Shown here: piece by piece, positions 54,835-62,362 of the stretch | Numbering within the stretch: position 1 is the stretch's first letter | How the letters are laid out: the number at the start of each line of letters is the position of its first letter | Assembly (NCBI GenBank): GCA_964398055.1 | Contig: CAYNLK010000032.1 | Location: 1-64,000 of the forward strand | Reading direction: 5' to 3' | Source of the DNA: CAYNLK01 sp964398055 | GTDB taxonomy: Bacteria > Chloroflexota > Anaerolineae > 4572-78 > J111 | DNA length: 64,000 bases | The notes under the pieces: generated by a model | What the model was told of the DNA's origin: nothing | Databases searched by the model: none | The model's input: the letters and a program-made list of their open reading frames with translations, nothing else | Program-made: the position numbers and the translations under genes

Positions 54835-55800
54835 TCAAAGGGATTTTCGCGCCGCGCGCCGGGCCAGCAAGAGGGGCGCAACTTCTCCGGCCTCACCGCG
54901 CTTGCTTTTGAGGGCGACGGCGCCGGTAACGGCCTGTTTCAAAATGGGCATCGAGTGGGCCAGATTGCACCGGGCGGCGACGGCGTTGTCCATCAGAGCC
55001 AGCAATGCCTGACCGGGGGTGAGTTTGCGAGGTTGCCATACTGCTTCGGGGTGATACTCGGTGACGACGATCAGGCCCACCGGCAGCGGTTCAACCCCGA
55101 TTTGCCCGCCGAGTTCTTCAGCCGTAATTTCGCGGCCCGGCTGTCCATTGTTACCTCGAATAGAGAGGGGGCGGGGGTAGGGGTGAACCCGGCCTTCTTT
55201 ATCCAGCACAGCAAACTCATCCGAGTAATACACGGCCCCGGCCTCAACCAGCGCTTTGACCAGCGTGGTTTTGCCGGCGAAGCTCCGGCCTGGAATGAGG
55301 ATGGCCTGTCTTTGCCAACCAACCGCGACTGCGCCGGCGTGGACAAAAAGGCAATCCGAGGCCAGGAAGGCGGTCAGCAATTCAGCGTGCCGCGCCAGTG
55401 TGTTGAAAAGTTGAGGCAGTTCCAGGGTGCGGGCCAACAGAGCCGAGCCGCAGTAGAGCAAATGATAATTACGTTGACCCTTGCGTTTACTTGGCGCAGC
55501 CAATCGCAGCGAGTACAAAATATCTACCTCGACTGCGTCATCGGTATCGCCGGTGGGAGTGGCTTGCCAGCCCAGCGGTAAACGGGGGGCGGCCTGTTCC
55601 AGCGCCGCCGGGTGATTGGCCCGCAGGCCAAAGCGCAGGCCATAGGCCGTAAAATTTTGTCCAACCGTCCAGCCTGGACGGTCTACTTTGACCTGTAAGA
55701 GGGTGGTGTAGGATAGGATGGGCAAGGGGCTGGTTGGCATTTTTTCACCAGGATGCACCGAAGAGATAGTCTGGGTCTGGGCAGTCTTATCATTCAGCAC
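54835..55800 (-). CDS. HprK-like Ser kinase family protein
   Basis: 321 residues. The N-terminal half (about 35-150) is unrecognised and includes VDRPGWTVGQNFTAYGLRFGL. The C-terminal half has Walker A PGRSFAGKTT (171-178), DEFAVL and a C-terminal helical region as in HprK/P-like kinases. HprK-like kinases often accompany PqqD proteins in peptide-modification clusters. Its start touches the stop of the DUF4157-derived gene (1-bp overlap); Met21 (55740) is an alternative start. A truncated relative lies at 59866. Confidence 0.85.
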   Translation of the reverse strand: MLNDKTAQTQTISSVHPGEKMPTSPLPILSYTTLLQVKVDRPGWTVGQNFTAYGLRFGLRANHPAALEQAAPRLPLGWQATPTGDTDDAVEVDILYSLRLAAPSKRKGQRNYHLLYCGSALLARTLELPQLFNTLARHAELLTAFLASDCLFVHAGAVAVGWQRQAILIPGRSFAGKTTLVKALVEAGAVYYSDEFAVLDKEGRVHPYPRPLSIRGNNGQPGREITAEELGGQIGVEPLPVGLIVVTEYHPEAVWQPRKLTPGQALLALMDNAVAARCNLAHSMPILKQAVTGAVALKSKRGEAGEVAPLLLARRAARKSL

Positions 55801-57167
55801 TACAGAATGTCCTTGTAGTAGACCGATTTGTTCCCCACTAGGGCGCCGATAGACGTGCCGGTGTTGATGTATATGGTACAGGCATTTACGAGCGTATTGA
55901 GATCACCGCTGGAGGCCGCGGCGACAAAGAGACCGTGGGTTTTCATCAGGATGGTGGTCAGGTTTTGTTGCTGCGGCATGGCCTTGTTCGACATCAAATC
56001 GAATGCAGCGTTGTCGTACATGGTCTCCAATAGATCGGTAAACTCGGAGACATCGGTGGGTTCCTCAAAATTCTCCCAGAAGGCGGCGATCTGCTGTTGG
56101 ATGTGAGGCTGGAAGCCCTGTACCAGATTGCCAAAGAACGTTCTTCTATCCAACTTGTACTCTTGAAAAACAACGGTCTGATCCTGATCGAGTTTGGCTT
56201 TTACGTTATGAGCAAAAGCGCCGATGGCGGAATTCCAGTCACCCTGATCAATCACGAGATTGGCAGGATTGTTATGTAGAATATACACCAGGTTGGCTTC
56301 CGCCTGCGGAATAGTTGTGACCGGGGGGCCGCCTGCAAGACCGACAAGGTGATTGTATGCTATCAGGAGATTGCCGCCGTTGCTTGCTATGTTAGCTTCG
56401 GTGGTGGCATAGACTGCATCGCGCATCAGGGAACTCATAACGATGTGTCGCCGATGCCAGGCGCCACCTTGGGTCTGATTGAAGATAGCGGTCAGTTTAG
56501 AGGAAAAAGCCGGCCGGCCACGGCCCAGCATGCCACCCTTTGCGTTCGCAGTATCCAGATCATTCGCCAGGGTCTGGGCGTCAGTATAGTTCCGAGTAAT
56601 GGAGTCCCCGGCCCAGCGAATCAGAGTTTGCTTGCGCTTGTAGCGGCTTTGCACCCAATTTGTCACCTGTGGCCAAATGTTGGCTGGGTTGGTCTCGCCA
56701 TTCAGATTCACAGTCCGCTGCAGAGGACCGGGTGCGGAATATAGGCGCTGTTTTTGTCCTGGATCTCCAGGGATATCTGTTCCATTTGTGAATGGCAAAG
56801 CCTGTACTTCGGCGAGCTTGTCAGAATTGTCATGGAGTTGCCCATCATCCATAGAGAGGCCTGAATGGTTTTCAATGCCGGCTTTTAGTTTGTCTGGCAG
56901 ACCGGTGTCGTTTTCCTTATTTTGAAGTGGTTGCTGTTGGGCCGTTTGAGCAAAAAGCCGGCCGACCGCTTGGTTACCAATCGAACGCTGAAGTTGTAGC
57001 ACCTCACACGAGTTCAGCGAAGTCAGGTCAAGTCTAGCTCTCTGAATGATAGCAGCGGGATGGGGTTGCTGTTGAACTACTATATCTAATTTTTCGGTAG
57101 CGGGCTTCAGCAACCTTGGTTTGACGCTTCTCTTATCATTACTGCGCGTTTGCTCTTTCAAGGACAT
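55800..57167 (-). CDS. DUF4157-derived protein with an unrecognised C-terminal domain
   Basis: 455 residues. Residues 58-73 (LQLQRSIGNQAVGRLF) and 88-131 (TGLPDKLKAGIENHSGLSMDD...NSDKLAEVQALPFTNGTDI) match the DUF4157 pattern of toxin and eCIS-cargo proteins, but the HEAWHVVQQ motif that should follow is replaced by PGDPGQKQRLYSAPGPLQRT. The C-terminal 300 residues (from TVNLNGETNP) include WHRRHIV (237-243), a HRRH motif seen in some nuclease-like toxin ends; no nuclease family was established. AGGGAG lies about 6 bases before the ATG. No immunity gene or eCIS structural gene is present. Confidence 0.8.
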   Translation of the reverse strand: MSLKEQTRSNDKRSVKPRLLKPATEKLDIVVQQQPHPAAIIQRARLDLTSLNSCEVLQLQRSIGNQAVGRLFAQTAQQQPLQNKENDTGLPDKLKAGIENHSGLSMDDGQLHDNSDKLAEVQALPFTNGTDIPGDPGQKQRLYSAPGPLQRTVNLNGETNPANIWPQVTNWVQSRYKRKQTLIRWAGDSITRNYTDAQTLANDLDTANAKGGMLGRGRPAFSSKLTAIFNQTQGGAWHRRHIVMSSLMRDAVYATTEANIASNGGNLLIAYNHLVGLAGGPPVTTIPQAEANLVYILHNNPANLVIDQGDWNSAIGAFAHNVKAKLDQDQTVVFQEYKLDRRTFFGNLVQGFQPHIQQQIAAFWENFEEPTDVSEFTDLLETMYDNAAFDLMSNKAMPQQQNLTTILMKTHGLFVAAASSGDLNTLVNACTIYINTGTSIGALVGNKSVYYKDIL

Positions 57168-57303
57168 AAATATCTCCCTGCGAGTGTTGCGGGCTAACTT
57201 TCAGAGACCGGGGGTTCACCAGCTAAGCGATTCATCTGGGAACCACCACGGACACCGACCAGGTTTGAAGGCGCTGAAATGTCGGTCCTTCCCAGCGATT
57301 CAC

Positions 57304-57942
57304 CTACCAACTAATCATCACCTGCCCATTACCACTGCGGACACCCTGGGTATGGGTAGCCCCGGCCGGGAACGACGACCCACCGCCGCCGCCACTGCCG
57401 CTATTGCCGGAGTGGCTGCCGCCGCCGCCACCACCAAAGTAACCGCCGCCGCCGCCACCGCCGCCAAATAAACCGGCACCATCATCACCGCCGGAGCCGC
57501 CGCTACCTGACGCGCCGTCCGTGCCGGCGCTACCTGTGCCGGCCCCAGCGCCACCAGTGCCACCGGCGGCCTGAGTGCCGCCGCCGCCACCAACAGAACT
57601 GCCACCGTTACTGCCGTTACCGCCGGTTGTGCCACCGCCGGCCCCACCAGCACCGCCGCTTGGAGTGCCGCCGCCGCCGCCACCACCGGCTACCACCAGC
57701 CGGGTGGCGCCCCGGCGCACGTCAGATGCGCCGCCGCCGCCGCCGCCATCCCCGGTACTGGCGCCGCCCCCATTAAAACCACCTATACCGTTGCTGGCAC
57801 CACCTTGGCCGCCCACGTTGACAGTTAACGTTTCGCCCGGTGTTACAGCAACAACTGCGGTGACCCGGCCGCCCAGCCCACCGCCGCTGCCTATACCATC
57901 ACCGCCCTGCGCGCCAGAAGCCTCAACGGTTACACTTGTCAC
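57304..57942 (-). CDS. Glycine-rich repeat protein, N-terminus unclear
   Basis: 212 residues from GTG 57942. The frame reads VTVEASGAQGGDGIGSGGGLGGRV then several GGGGG tracts and ends SFPAGATHTQGVRSGNGQVMISW. This matches the glycine-rich receptor-like fold (ALK/LTK glycine-rich type) of secreted proteins. The same frame continues upstream to 58024 with EEPFDFTGAAQIFTVPAGVT, which is the natural start of this fold, but it lacks an in-frame start codon. So either an upstream start is lost or the GTG is used. A serrated GC-rich coding strand. Confidence 0.65.
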   Translation of the reverse strand: MTSVTVEASGAQGGDGIGSGGGLGGRVTAVVAVTPGETLTVNVGGQGGASNGIGGFNGGGASTGDGGGGGGASDVRRGATRLVVAGGGGGGGTPSGGAGGAGGGTTGGNGSNGGSSVGGGGGTQAAGGTGGAGAGTGSAGTDGASGSGGSGGDDGAGLFGGGGGGGGYFGGGGGGSHSGNSGSGGGGGSSFPAGATHTQGVRSGNGQVMISW

Positions 57943-57998
57943 CCCGGCCGGTACAGTAAAAATTTGGGCCGCGCCGGTAAAATCAAATGGTTCTTCAG

Positions 57999-58174
57999 GA
58001 TTTTCCGTACAGCATACTATATATAGTGGTGGTTAATACGTACCTCCAAATGAAATCTTCTAAAGCAACCTCGATATATAGTGCATCTACACTGGAAGTA
58101 CACTAGATGTTGTGATTTTATACGAAGTTTACTTAAAAAATCGCCTCACTATATATAGTGGTATGCACGGAAAA
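57999..58174. mobile_element. AT-rich palindromic insertion-like segment
   Basis: The DNA between the PqqD-like and glycine-rich genes is AT-rich unlike its GC-rich flanks. ACTATATATAGTGGT recurs at 58016 and 58148, each within an imperfect palindrome (CCACTATATATAGTGG type), and the outer flanks TTTTCCGT...GCAT (57999) and ATGC-ACGGAAAA (58163) are inverted relatives. A third ATATATAGTGCATCTAC copy is at 58076. This could be a MITE-like insertion or a hairpin-rich leader. The stop of the PqqD-like gene (58149) lies inside it. No target-site duplication was confirmed. Confidence 0.45.
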
Positions 58175-58666
58175 TACCAAAGAACCAATCAAATGTTTGC
58201 GAGCCGGGAGCCGGAGTGGGTGTTGCTGTTGCTCCCGGCACAGGGGTGGATGTGGCGGTTGGCATGGGCGATTGGGCCTCTACCGGCCCCGGCGTAACAA
58301 TGGAACTGACCACCGGCAGCATCACCGCGGCCACGCCCAACCGGGCCAGCAACTCCCGGCGGGTATATACCTTGTGTCCGGCCGGCCTGACCACCGGGTG
58401 TTCCAGCAGGTGGGCCTGCTCCAGCCGTTTGAGGGCCAGCCAGACCAGTTCTTCGGCCTGGGCCGGGGTCAGGTCGCCATGCAACTGGGCCGCCATCTCT
58501 TGCGGCGTGGTCCGGCCGTCGCATAGCTCCCACACCCTGGCTGCGCTGGGGTTGAGGTTATATGCACCTTCAGCCGCTGCCAGTCGTAAATGCACAACTC
58601 GCCATCCAGCATTTCTACGTGTACGGTTTCAATTCTTTTGGGGTGTTGGGGCAAATGTTTTTGCAT
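58149..58666 (-). pseudogene. PqqD-like peptide-carrier gene with 2-bp frameshift
   Basis: The 5' frame from ATG 58666 (GGAGAGG site in front) encodes VEMLDGELCIYDWQRLKVH, the start of a PqqD-like fold; the 3' frame (from about 58595) continues with LNPSAARVWELCDGRTTPQEMAAQL. A duplicated AT dinucleotide in GCATATAACC (about 58556-58565) shifts the frame; removing two bases gives KVHNLNPSAAR, the expected sequence. The C-terminus has an RRELLARLGVAAVML signal-like segment and a Thr-Pro tail. The gene looks recently inactivated or read by slippage. Confidence 0.7.
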
Positions 58667-58707
58667 TGTTCCTCTCCTTTTGGTTTAATTTGGTTTAAAA
58701 TAAAAAG

Positions 58708-58755
58708 ACCCGAAGGTCAGGCGAACCACTGACGTGTCGCCCAAACCCTTCGGGT
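58708..58755 (-). terminator. Terminator-like hairpin in the leader of the PqqD-like gene
   Basis: ACCCGAAGG (58708-58716) pairs with CCTTCGGGT (58747-58755), with an inner GTCAG/CTGAC stem. On the minus strand it is followed by a T-rich run, 42 bp before the gene start, so it could act as an attenuator. Confidence 0.5.
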
Positions 58756-58839
58756 TTGAGTTAAAAAATTTGCTACGCTTGGCGTGTTGGACTGCCCGGT
58801 TCAGGCGGCGGAACGTCTCATTCGGGCAGGCGCAAGGAC

Positions 58840-58866
58840 GGTAAGGTAAGGTAAGGTAAGGTAAGG
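58840..58866. repeat. GTAAG pentanucleotide tandem repeat
   Basis: Five perfect units of GTAAG preceded by G. Simple-sequence tract in the gap beside the toxin-antitoxin pair. Confidence 0.9.
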
Positions 58867-59048
58867 CATGTGGCATCTCTGCTCCTTATTAGATGGGCTG
58901 AGAACGTGTCTCATTTTAATATAAATGGGGCAAAACGGCAAAAAACTAGCCAGTTGGTAGGTTGGGTCTCGTACCTCAACCCAACCCTTGGGGCCGGGTG
59001 AATGGTTGGGTTTCACCGGGTTCAACCCAACCTGGCTATTTTTAAAGT

Positions 59049-59077
59049 TTGGTAATCTCCCCGGTCTGGTTTATAAT
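59049..59077 (+). promoter_or_regulatory. Sigma70-type promoter of the toxin-antitoxin pair
   Basis: TTGGTA (59049-59054) and TATAAT (59072-59077), spacer 17 bp, 39 bp before the antitoxin ATG. The GGTTGGGT inverted repeats just upstream are possible operator sites. Confidence 0.7.
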
Positions 59078-59115
59078 ACCAATAGTCAAAGGCTGTATGG
59101 TACGGTAAGAAAAAG

Positions 59116-59397
59116 ATGAATACTTTAACCATTGATTACCCTTCTGAAATTTTGTGGGCTTTACAACAAGACCCGGATGAATTTGCTAATGAAGCCCGGC
59201 TGCTTTTAGCCTTAAAACTCTATGAAACCGGCAAGCTAAGCACCGGGTTGGCGGCCCAAATGGCGGGCGTTCCGCGCGTTGCTTTTTTCTATCTATTGGG
59301 GCAACATGGCTTATCCCCCTTTGGAGAAACCCCCGCAGAATTGGAGGAGGATTTTAGTTATGCCCAGCAAGCCGCCCGCCGGGCCGGTGATTCTTAA
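59116..59397 (+). CDS. UPF0175-family antitoxin
   Basis: 93 residues. The pattern LTIDYPSEILWALQQDPDEFANEARLLLALKLYETGKLSTGLAAQMAGVPRVAFFYLLGQHG fits UPF0175, a helix-turn-helix/ribbon antitoxin partner of DUF3368 PIN toxins. It should neutralise the neighbour and repress the pair. The stop lies 38 bp inside the toxin gene. Confidence 0.88.
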   Translation: MNTLTIDYPSEILWALQQDPDEFANEARLLLALKLYETGKLSTGLAAQMAGVPRVAFFYLLGQHGLSPFGETPAELEEDFSYAQQAARRAGDS

Positions 59398-59860
59398 TAA
59401 TACGCCGTTGGTCGCGTTATGGTCTCTGGGCCATTTAACGTTACTGCGTGATTTGTACGGAGAGGTTCTCATTCCCCAGACCGTTTATGAAGAATTTTTA
59501 GTCACAGAACAGTCAGTACGTCAAACGGCTTTGGCTGAAGCTCCCTGGATAAAAACAACGCCTTTGTCAAACCCGCGTCAAGCCCTGGTATATGTTGGCT
59601 TAGACCGGGGAGAGGCTGAAGTTCTGGCTCTGGCCAACGAACGGTCGGCCCGTTTGGTGATTATTGATGAACGTAAAGGACGTCGTTATGCTAAACGTTT
59701 GGGCTTGCCGTTAACCGGCGTCGTGGGGGTACTTTTGACGGCCAAGGATAACGGCTTGATCCCTGCTTTAGCCCCTCTCATTGATCAATTATTGCAAGAA
59801 GGGCTTTTCCTGGCTCCTGATCTGGCGGCAAAAGCGCTTGAATTAGCCGGAGAAGATTGA
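59360..59860 (+). CDS. DUF3368 PIN-like toxin
   Basis: 166 residues from ATG 59360, after GGAGGAGG; the longer frame from 59279 lies over the antitoxin and lacks a site. VILNNTPLVALWSLGHL at the N-terminus has an Asn where many PIN RNases have an Asp (NNTPL in place of DTSPL-like), which is normal in DUF3368. The acidic residues GLDRGEAEVLALA and LVIIDERKGRR complete the predicted metal site. It probably cleaves RNA when free. Confidence 0.88.
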   Translation: MPSKPPAGPVILNNTPLVALWSLGHLTLLRDLYGEVLIPQTVYEEFLVTEQSVRQTALAEAPWIKTTPLSNPRQALVYVGLDRGEAEVLALANERSARLVIIDERKGRRYAKRLGLPLTGVVGVLLTAKDNGLIPALAPLIDQLLQEGLFLAPDLAAKALELAGED

Positions 59861-60175
59861 ACGCCATGCCAACCAATCCCTTACCCTATCTACCCCACCC
59901 CACCACCCCGAAGGGGCAGGCCAAAATGGACCGTCCAGGCTGGACGGTGGGACAAAGTTATACCGCTTACGGGCTGCGCTTTGGCCTGCACAGCAACCAC
60001 CCCGCCGGAATGGCACAGGCCGCCGCCTACGCGCCTTTACCACAACTGGCGGCCTGGTGAAAAGGGAGTGGGACAGCCTCCCCGTGGAACGGCAGCGAGG
60101 ATAAAATTTTTTGGCCCCCACCCGTCGCCTGCGGCGACTCTCTCCCCATCAGGGGGAGGGGGTTATATTCAGCAG
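59861..60175. other. Remnant region with hairpins
   Basis: After the HprK-like fragment (59866-60060) the rest holds GTCGCC/GGCGAC and CTCCCC/GGGGAG hairpins. No other gene. Confidence 0.55.
59866..60060 (+). pseudogene. Truncated N-terminal fragment of an HprK-like paralogue
   Basis: 64 codons from ATG 59866 begin MPTNPLPYL and include DRPGWTVGQSYTAYGLRFGL, which matches residues 40-65 of the HprK-like protein at 54835 at 21 of 26 positions. The frame then ends at a TGA (60058), before any P-loop. I infer a copy left by duplication or gene conversion, on the opposite strand to the intact gene. Confidence 0.75.
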
Positions 60176-60910
60176 TTAAAGGCCGCCAGCCGGTTTGCGG
60201 GCCAGGGCAAGCAGCGACAGGCCAAAGGGCAGGGGCAGGTGACGCTCGAACAAAAGCCATTGGCAGAGCAGGTCGCCGGCCAGCTTGCGCCAGCGGGTGG
60301 GCTGGCCCTGGCGGATGTTGTCGGGGAGCGGCCGTTTGAAGAGTCGCTCTGAGACAAAATAGGGGCCAACACCCAAGATGTTCCAATAGTCCAGCCGGGT
60401 CAGGTCAAAACCGGTGTCGGTCAGCCGTTTTTGGAGTTGGGGCTTGTTGTAGCGGCGAAAATGGCCCAGGTCCACGTCGCGCTGGCCGTACAAAGTCGGT
60501 AGGGCCGGCACCGTTACTACCAGCGTCCCGCTGGGTCGCAGCAGCCGGCCCAATTCGATCAGCAGGCGGCGATCATCCTCAACGTGCTCGATCACATCCA
60601 GGCAAATGATGGTCTCAAAACTTTGATCGGCAAAGGGCAGCACGTCCCCGCCAAAGGTAGCGCCCCGAGCCGGTTGCGGAGCGTTGGCGGTACGCTGCAC
60701 GGTGAAGGCCACATAATCGTGCAGGATGTCAATGGCGACCACGGCCCGGTCCTGACCGGCCAGGGCGGTGGTCATAAAACCCATGCCGCAGCCAACATCG
60801 AGGATTTTTTGGCCGGGGATGAGGGGCAGCAAAATCTGCTGCAAGGCTTTGCGCCGAAAATCGTTGGCGTGGGTATGGAGGGTTTCCAGGGACTCTTTGA
60901 GATAAGACAC
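60176..60910 (-). CDS. SAM-dependent class I methyltransferase
   Basis: 244 residues. Motif I DVGCGMGFMT (about 38-47), motif II acidic loop, motif III-like DVIEHVEDDRRLL, and LRPSGTLVVTVP define a class I methyltransferase of the UbiE/Methyltransf_11 type. The C-terminal third (RYNKPQLQKRLTDTGF...) is common in small-molecule or glycan methyltransferases. The start has no clear ribosome site. Its target is unknown. Confidence 0.9.
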   Translation of the reverse strand: MSYLKESLETLHTHANDFRRKALQQILLPLIPGQKILDVGCGMGFMTTALAGQDRAVVAIDILHDYVAFTVQRTANAPQPARGATFGGDVLPFADQSFETIICLDVIEHVEDDRRLLIELGRLLRPSGTLVVTVPALPTLYGQRDVDLGHFRRYNKPQLQKRLTDTGFDLTRLDYWNILGVGPYFVSERLFKRPLPDNIRQGQPTRWRKLAGDLLCQWLLFERHLPLPFGLSLLALARKPAGGL

Positions 60911-61016
60911 ACGAATTTTCCACTGATAAAACTTTCCCGGAAGCTGATTGGCTTTCGGGAAGGTGATGAGCTAATTCAGAGTGAGAGGATATAACTTTCG
61001 GCGAGTTTGGGCAATT

Positions 61017-62186
61017 TTAAGGCTCAACTTCAGCCGGCGACACGGTGCGCGCCGGCTTGAGCTGACGGGCGGTGAGGTAGACCAGTCCCAGGCCCAACAG
61101 CGCGGCCAGAGGAAAGAGCAGTAAAGCCGCTTGCAGCGAAAGCTGTTTGGCGATAATCGACATAAGAAATGGCAAGATGATACCGCCCAGAGGGATCGCC
61201 ACTTTGATGGCACCCAGCACGGTGCCGGCAATCTCCGGGTAAAGCTGGCCAGCCCAGGTGATAATCAACGGCAAAATAGCCGATAGGGCCAGACCGGCCA
61301 GAAAGACGCCCAGATAGGTTAAACCGCCAAAGTCAATCAAGAAAATCCCGCTAAAAATAAGAAACGTTAGGCCAAACAAGACCAGCGTATATAGCGCCAC
61401 CTGGCTGTCCTTTGAGAAAAAACCAACGAATAACCGACCGGCAGCCATACCCAGCAGAAAAACAATCAACCCCAGTTTGGCGGCTAACTCAGTTAAACCG
61501 CGCAAATCGGTAAAAAAGGTAGTTAAAATACCTATCGAGCCGGCTTCAATCCCAACAGCCAGGGTGACAACCAGAAAGAGCAACACAACCAGACGTTCTC
61601 GGCCCAGGATTTTAAGTCGACTCAGGTAAGGTTCACCGGCTCGACCGCCGGTCAGAGGGAGTTTCGTAAAACCAAACACCGCGGCCAGCAGCAGCACCAC
61701 CACCCCAGCCTGGATGATAGAGTTGCGCCAATTTAGTTGAAGAAAGATCAGGTAGACCGCAATCATGATCGCCCCAAAGGTTACAAAAAAATGGTTCACA
61801 TTGATGTGGAGATTCTGGCGCCGGGTGTGGATCTCCAGCAGCAAGGCGTCGGTCACCCCTTCATAGGTGCCAATACCGATCCCGATGAAGAACATAATGA
61901 CCAGATTCAGCCAGAAAAGCTCGGTGAGGTAAAAAGTAAAGAAAGCCAGCGCCAGAATTAAACTGCCCACAAACAGGATCCGCGGCTTCTGGACCTGGTC
62001 GGCCAGCGCGCCTGAAATCAAAACCGATATGGTGAAGCCCACGTTTTGAGCGGCAATCATCAGGCCAATCTGGAACGGCGACAAACCGATGTTGTGCGCC
62101 GCAGCCCCCACCAAGGAGGCCGACACCCCCAGAAAGAACATCGACATATACGACGAAGCGGTAACTACCTTGATATTTCTAATCAT
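61017..62186 (-). CDS. MFS transporter
   Basis: 389 residues with about twelve helices. The loop 2-3 motif is ALADQVQKPRILFVGS and the second repeat has a GAMAAGRLFVGFFSKDS-like segment. The order N-terminal MIRNIKVVTASSYMSMFFLGVSASLVG fits sugar- or proline/betaine-type or drug exporters. The gene is preceded by a terminator (62203-62263), so it starts a new transcript or follows attenuation from the isomerase gene. Confidence 0.88.
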   Translation of the reverse strand: MIRNIKVVTASSYMSMFFLGVSASLVGAAAHNIGLSPFQIGLMIAAQNVGFTISVLISGALADQVQKPRILFVGSLILALAFFTFYLTELFWLNLVIMFFIGIGIGTYEGVTDALLLEIHTRRQNLHINVNHFFVTFGAIMIAVYLIFLQLNWRNSIIQAGVVVLLLAAVFGFTKLPLTGGRAGEPYLSRLKILGRERLVVLLFLVVTLAVGIEAGSIGILTTFFTDLRGLTELAAKLGLIVFLLGMAAGRLFVGFFSKDSQVALYTLVLFGLTFLIFSGIFLIDFGGLTYLGVFLAGLALSAILPLIITWAGQLYPEIAGTVLGAIKVAIPLGGIILPFLMSIIAKQLSLQAALLLFPLAALLGLGLVYLTARQLKPARTVSPAEVEP

Positions 62187-62202
62187 GTGGCTGCTCTACC
62201 CC

Positions 62203-62263
62203 AAAAAAGACATCCTCAGACCCGAATGGCGTCCCTGACGCCCCCCGGCATCTGAGGATGTCT
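62203..62263 (-). terminator. Strong intrinsic terminator before the MFS gene
   Basis: AGACATCCTCAGA (62208-62220) pairs perfectly with TCTGAGGATGTCT (62251-62263); the loop has an inner GGCGTC/GACGCC stem. On the minus strand it ends in a run of six T (62203-62208). It ends the isomerase transcript. Confidence 0.88.
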
Positions 62264-62291
62264 TGTAATCAATAGCTCTTGCCTATGCGAA

Positions 62292-62337
62292 AAGTGACCG
62301 GCGCTTTTCACTGAATAATGCTTAGGGCCGGTCACTT
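62292..62337. repeat. GTGACCGGC-type inverted repeat
   Basis: AAGTGACCGGC (62292-62302) pairs with GCCGGTCACTT (62327-62337). It is the third copy of the dispersed element. Confidence 0.75.
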
Positions 62338-62362
62338 GTACTTACCATAAGTCAACGTAAAC

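Larger units (their letters stand above)
58667..59115. other. 449-bp gap with hairpins, tandem repeats and promoter
   Basis: No gene seen. It holds the hairpin at 58708-58755, five GTAAG units at 58840-58866, a run of GGTTGGGT/AACCCAACC inverted repeats (about 58957-59035) and the promoter at 59049-59077. Frames in this gap are repeat translations only. Confidence 0.55.

Noticed and set aside
57318..58036. Alternative Ala/Val-rich and Pro-rich frames over the glycine-rich gene
   Set aside because: Frame shadows of GGN repeats; only the minus frame has the conserved VTVEASGAQGG and GNGQVMISW ends.
58840..59035. Possible CRISPR array
   Set aside because: The repeats are 5-mers without spacers and the hairpins are two unrelated inverted repeats; no cas genes.
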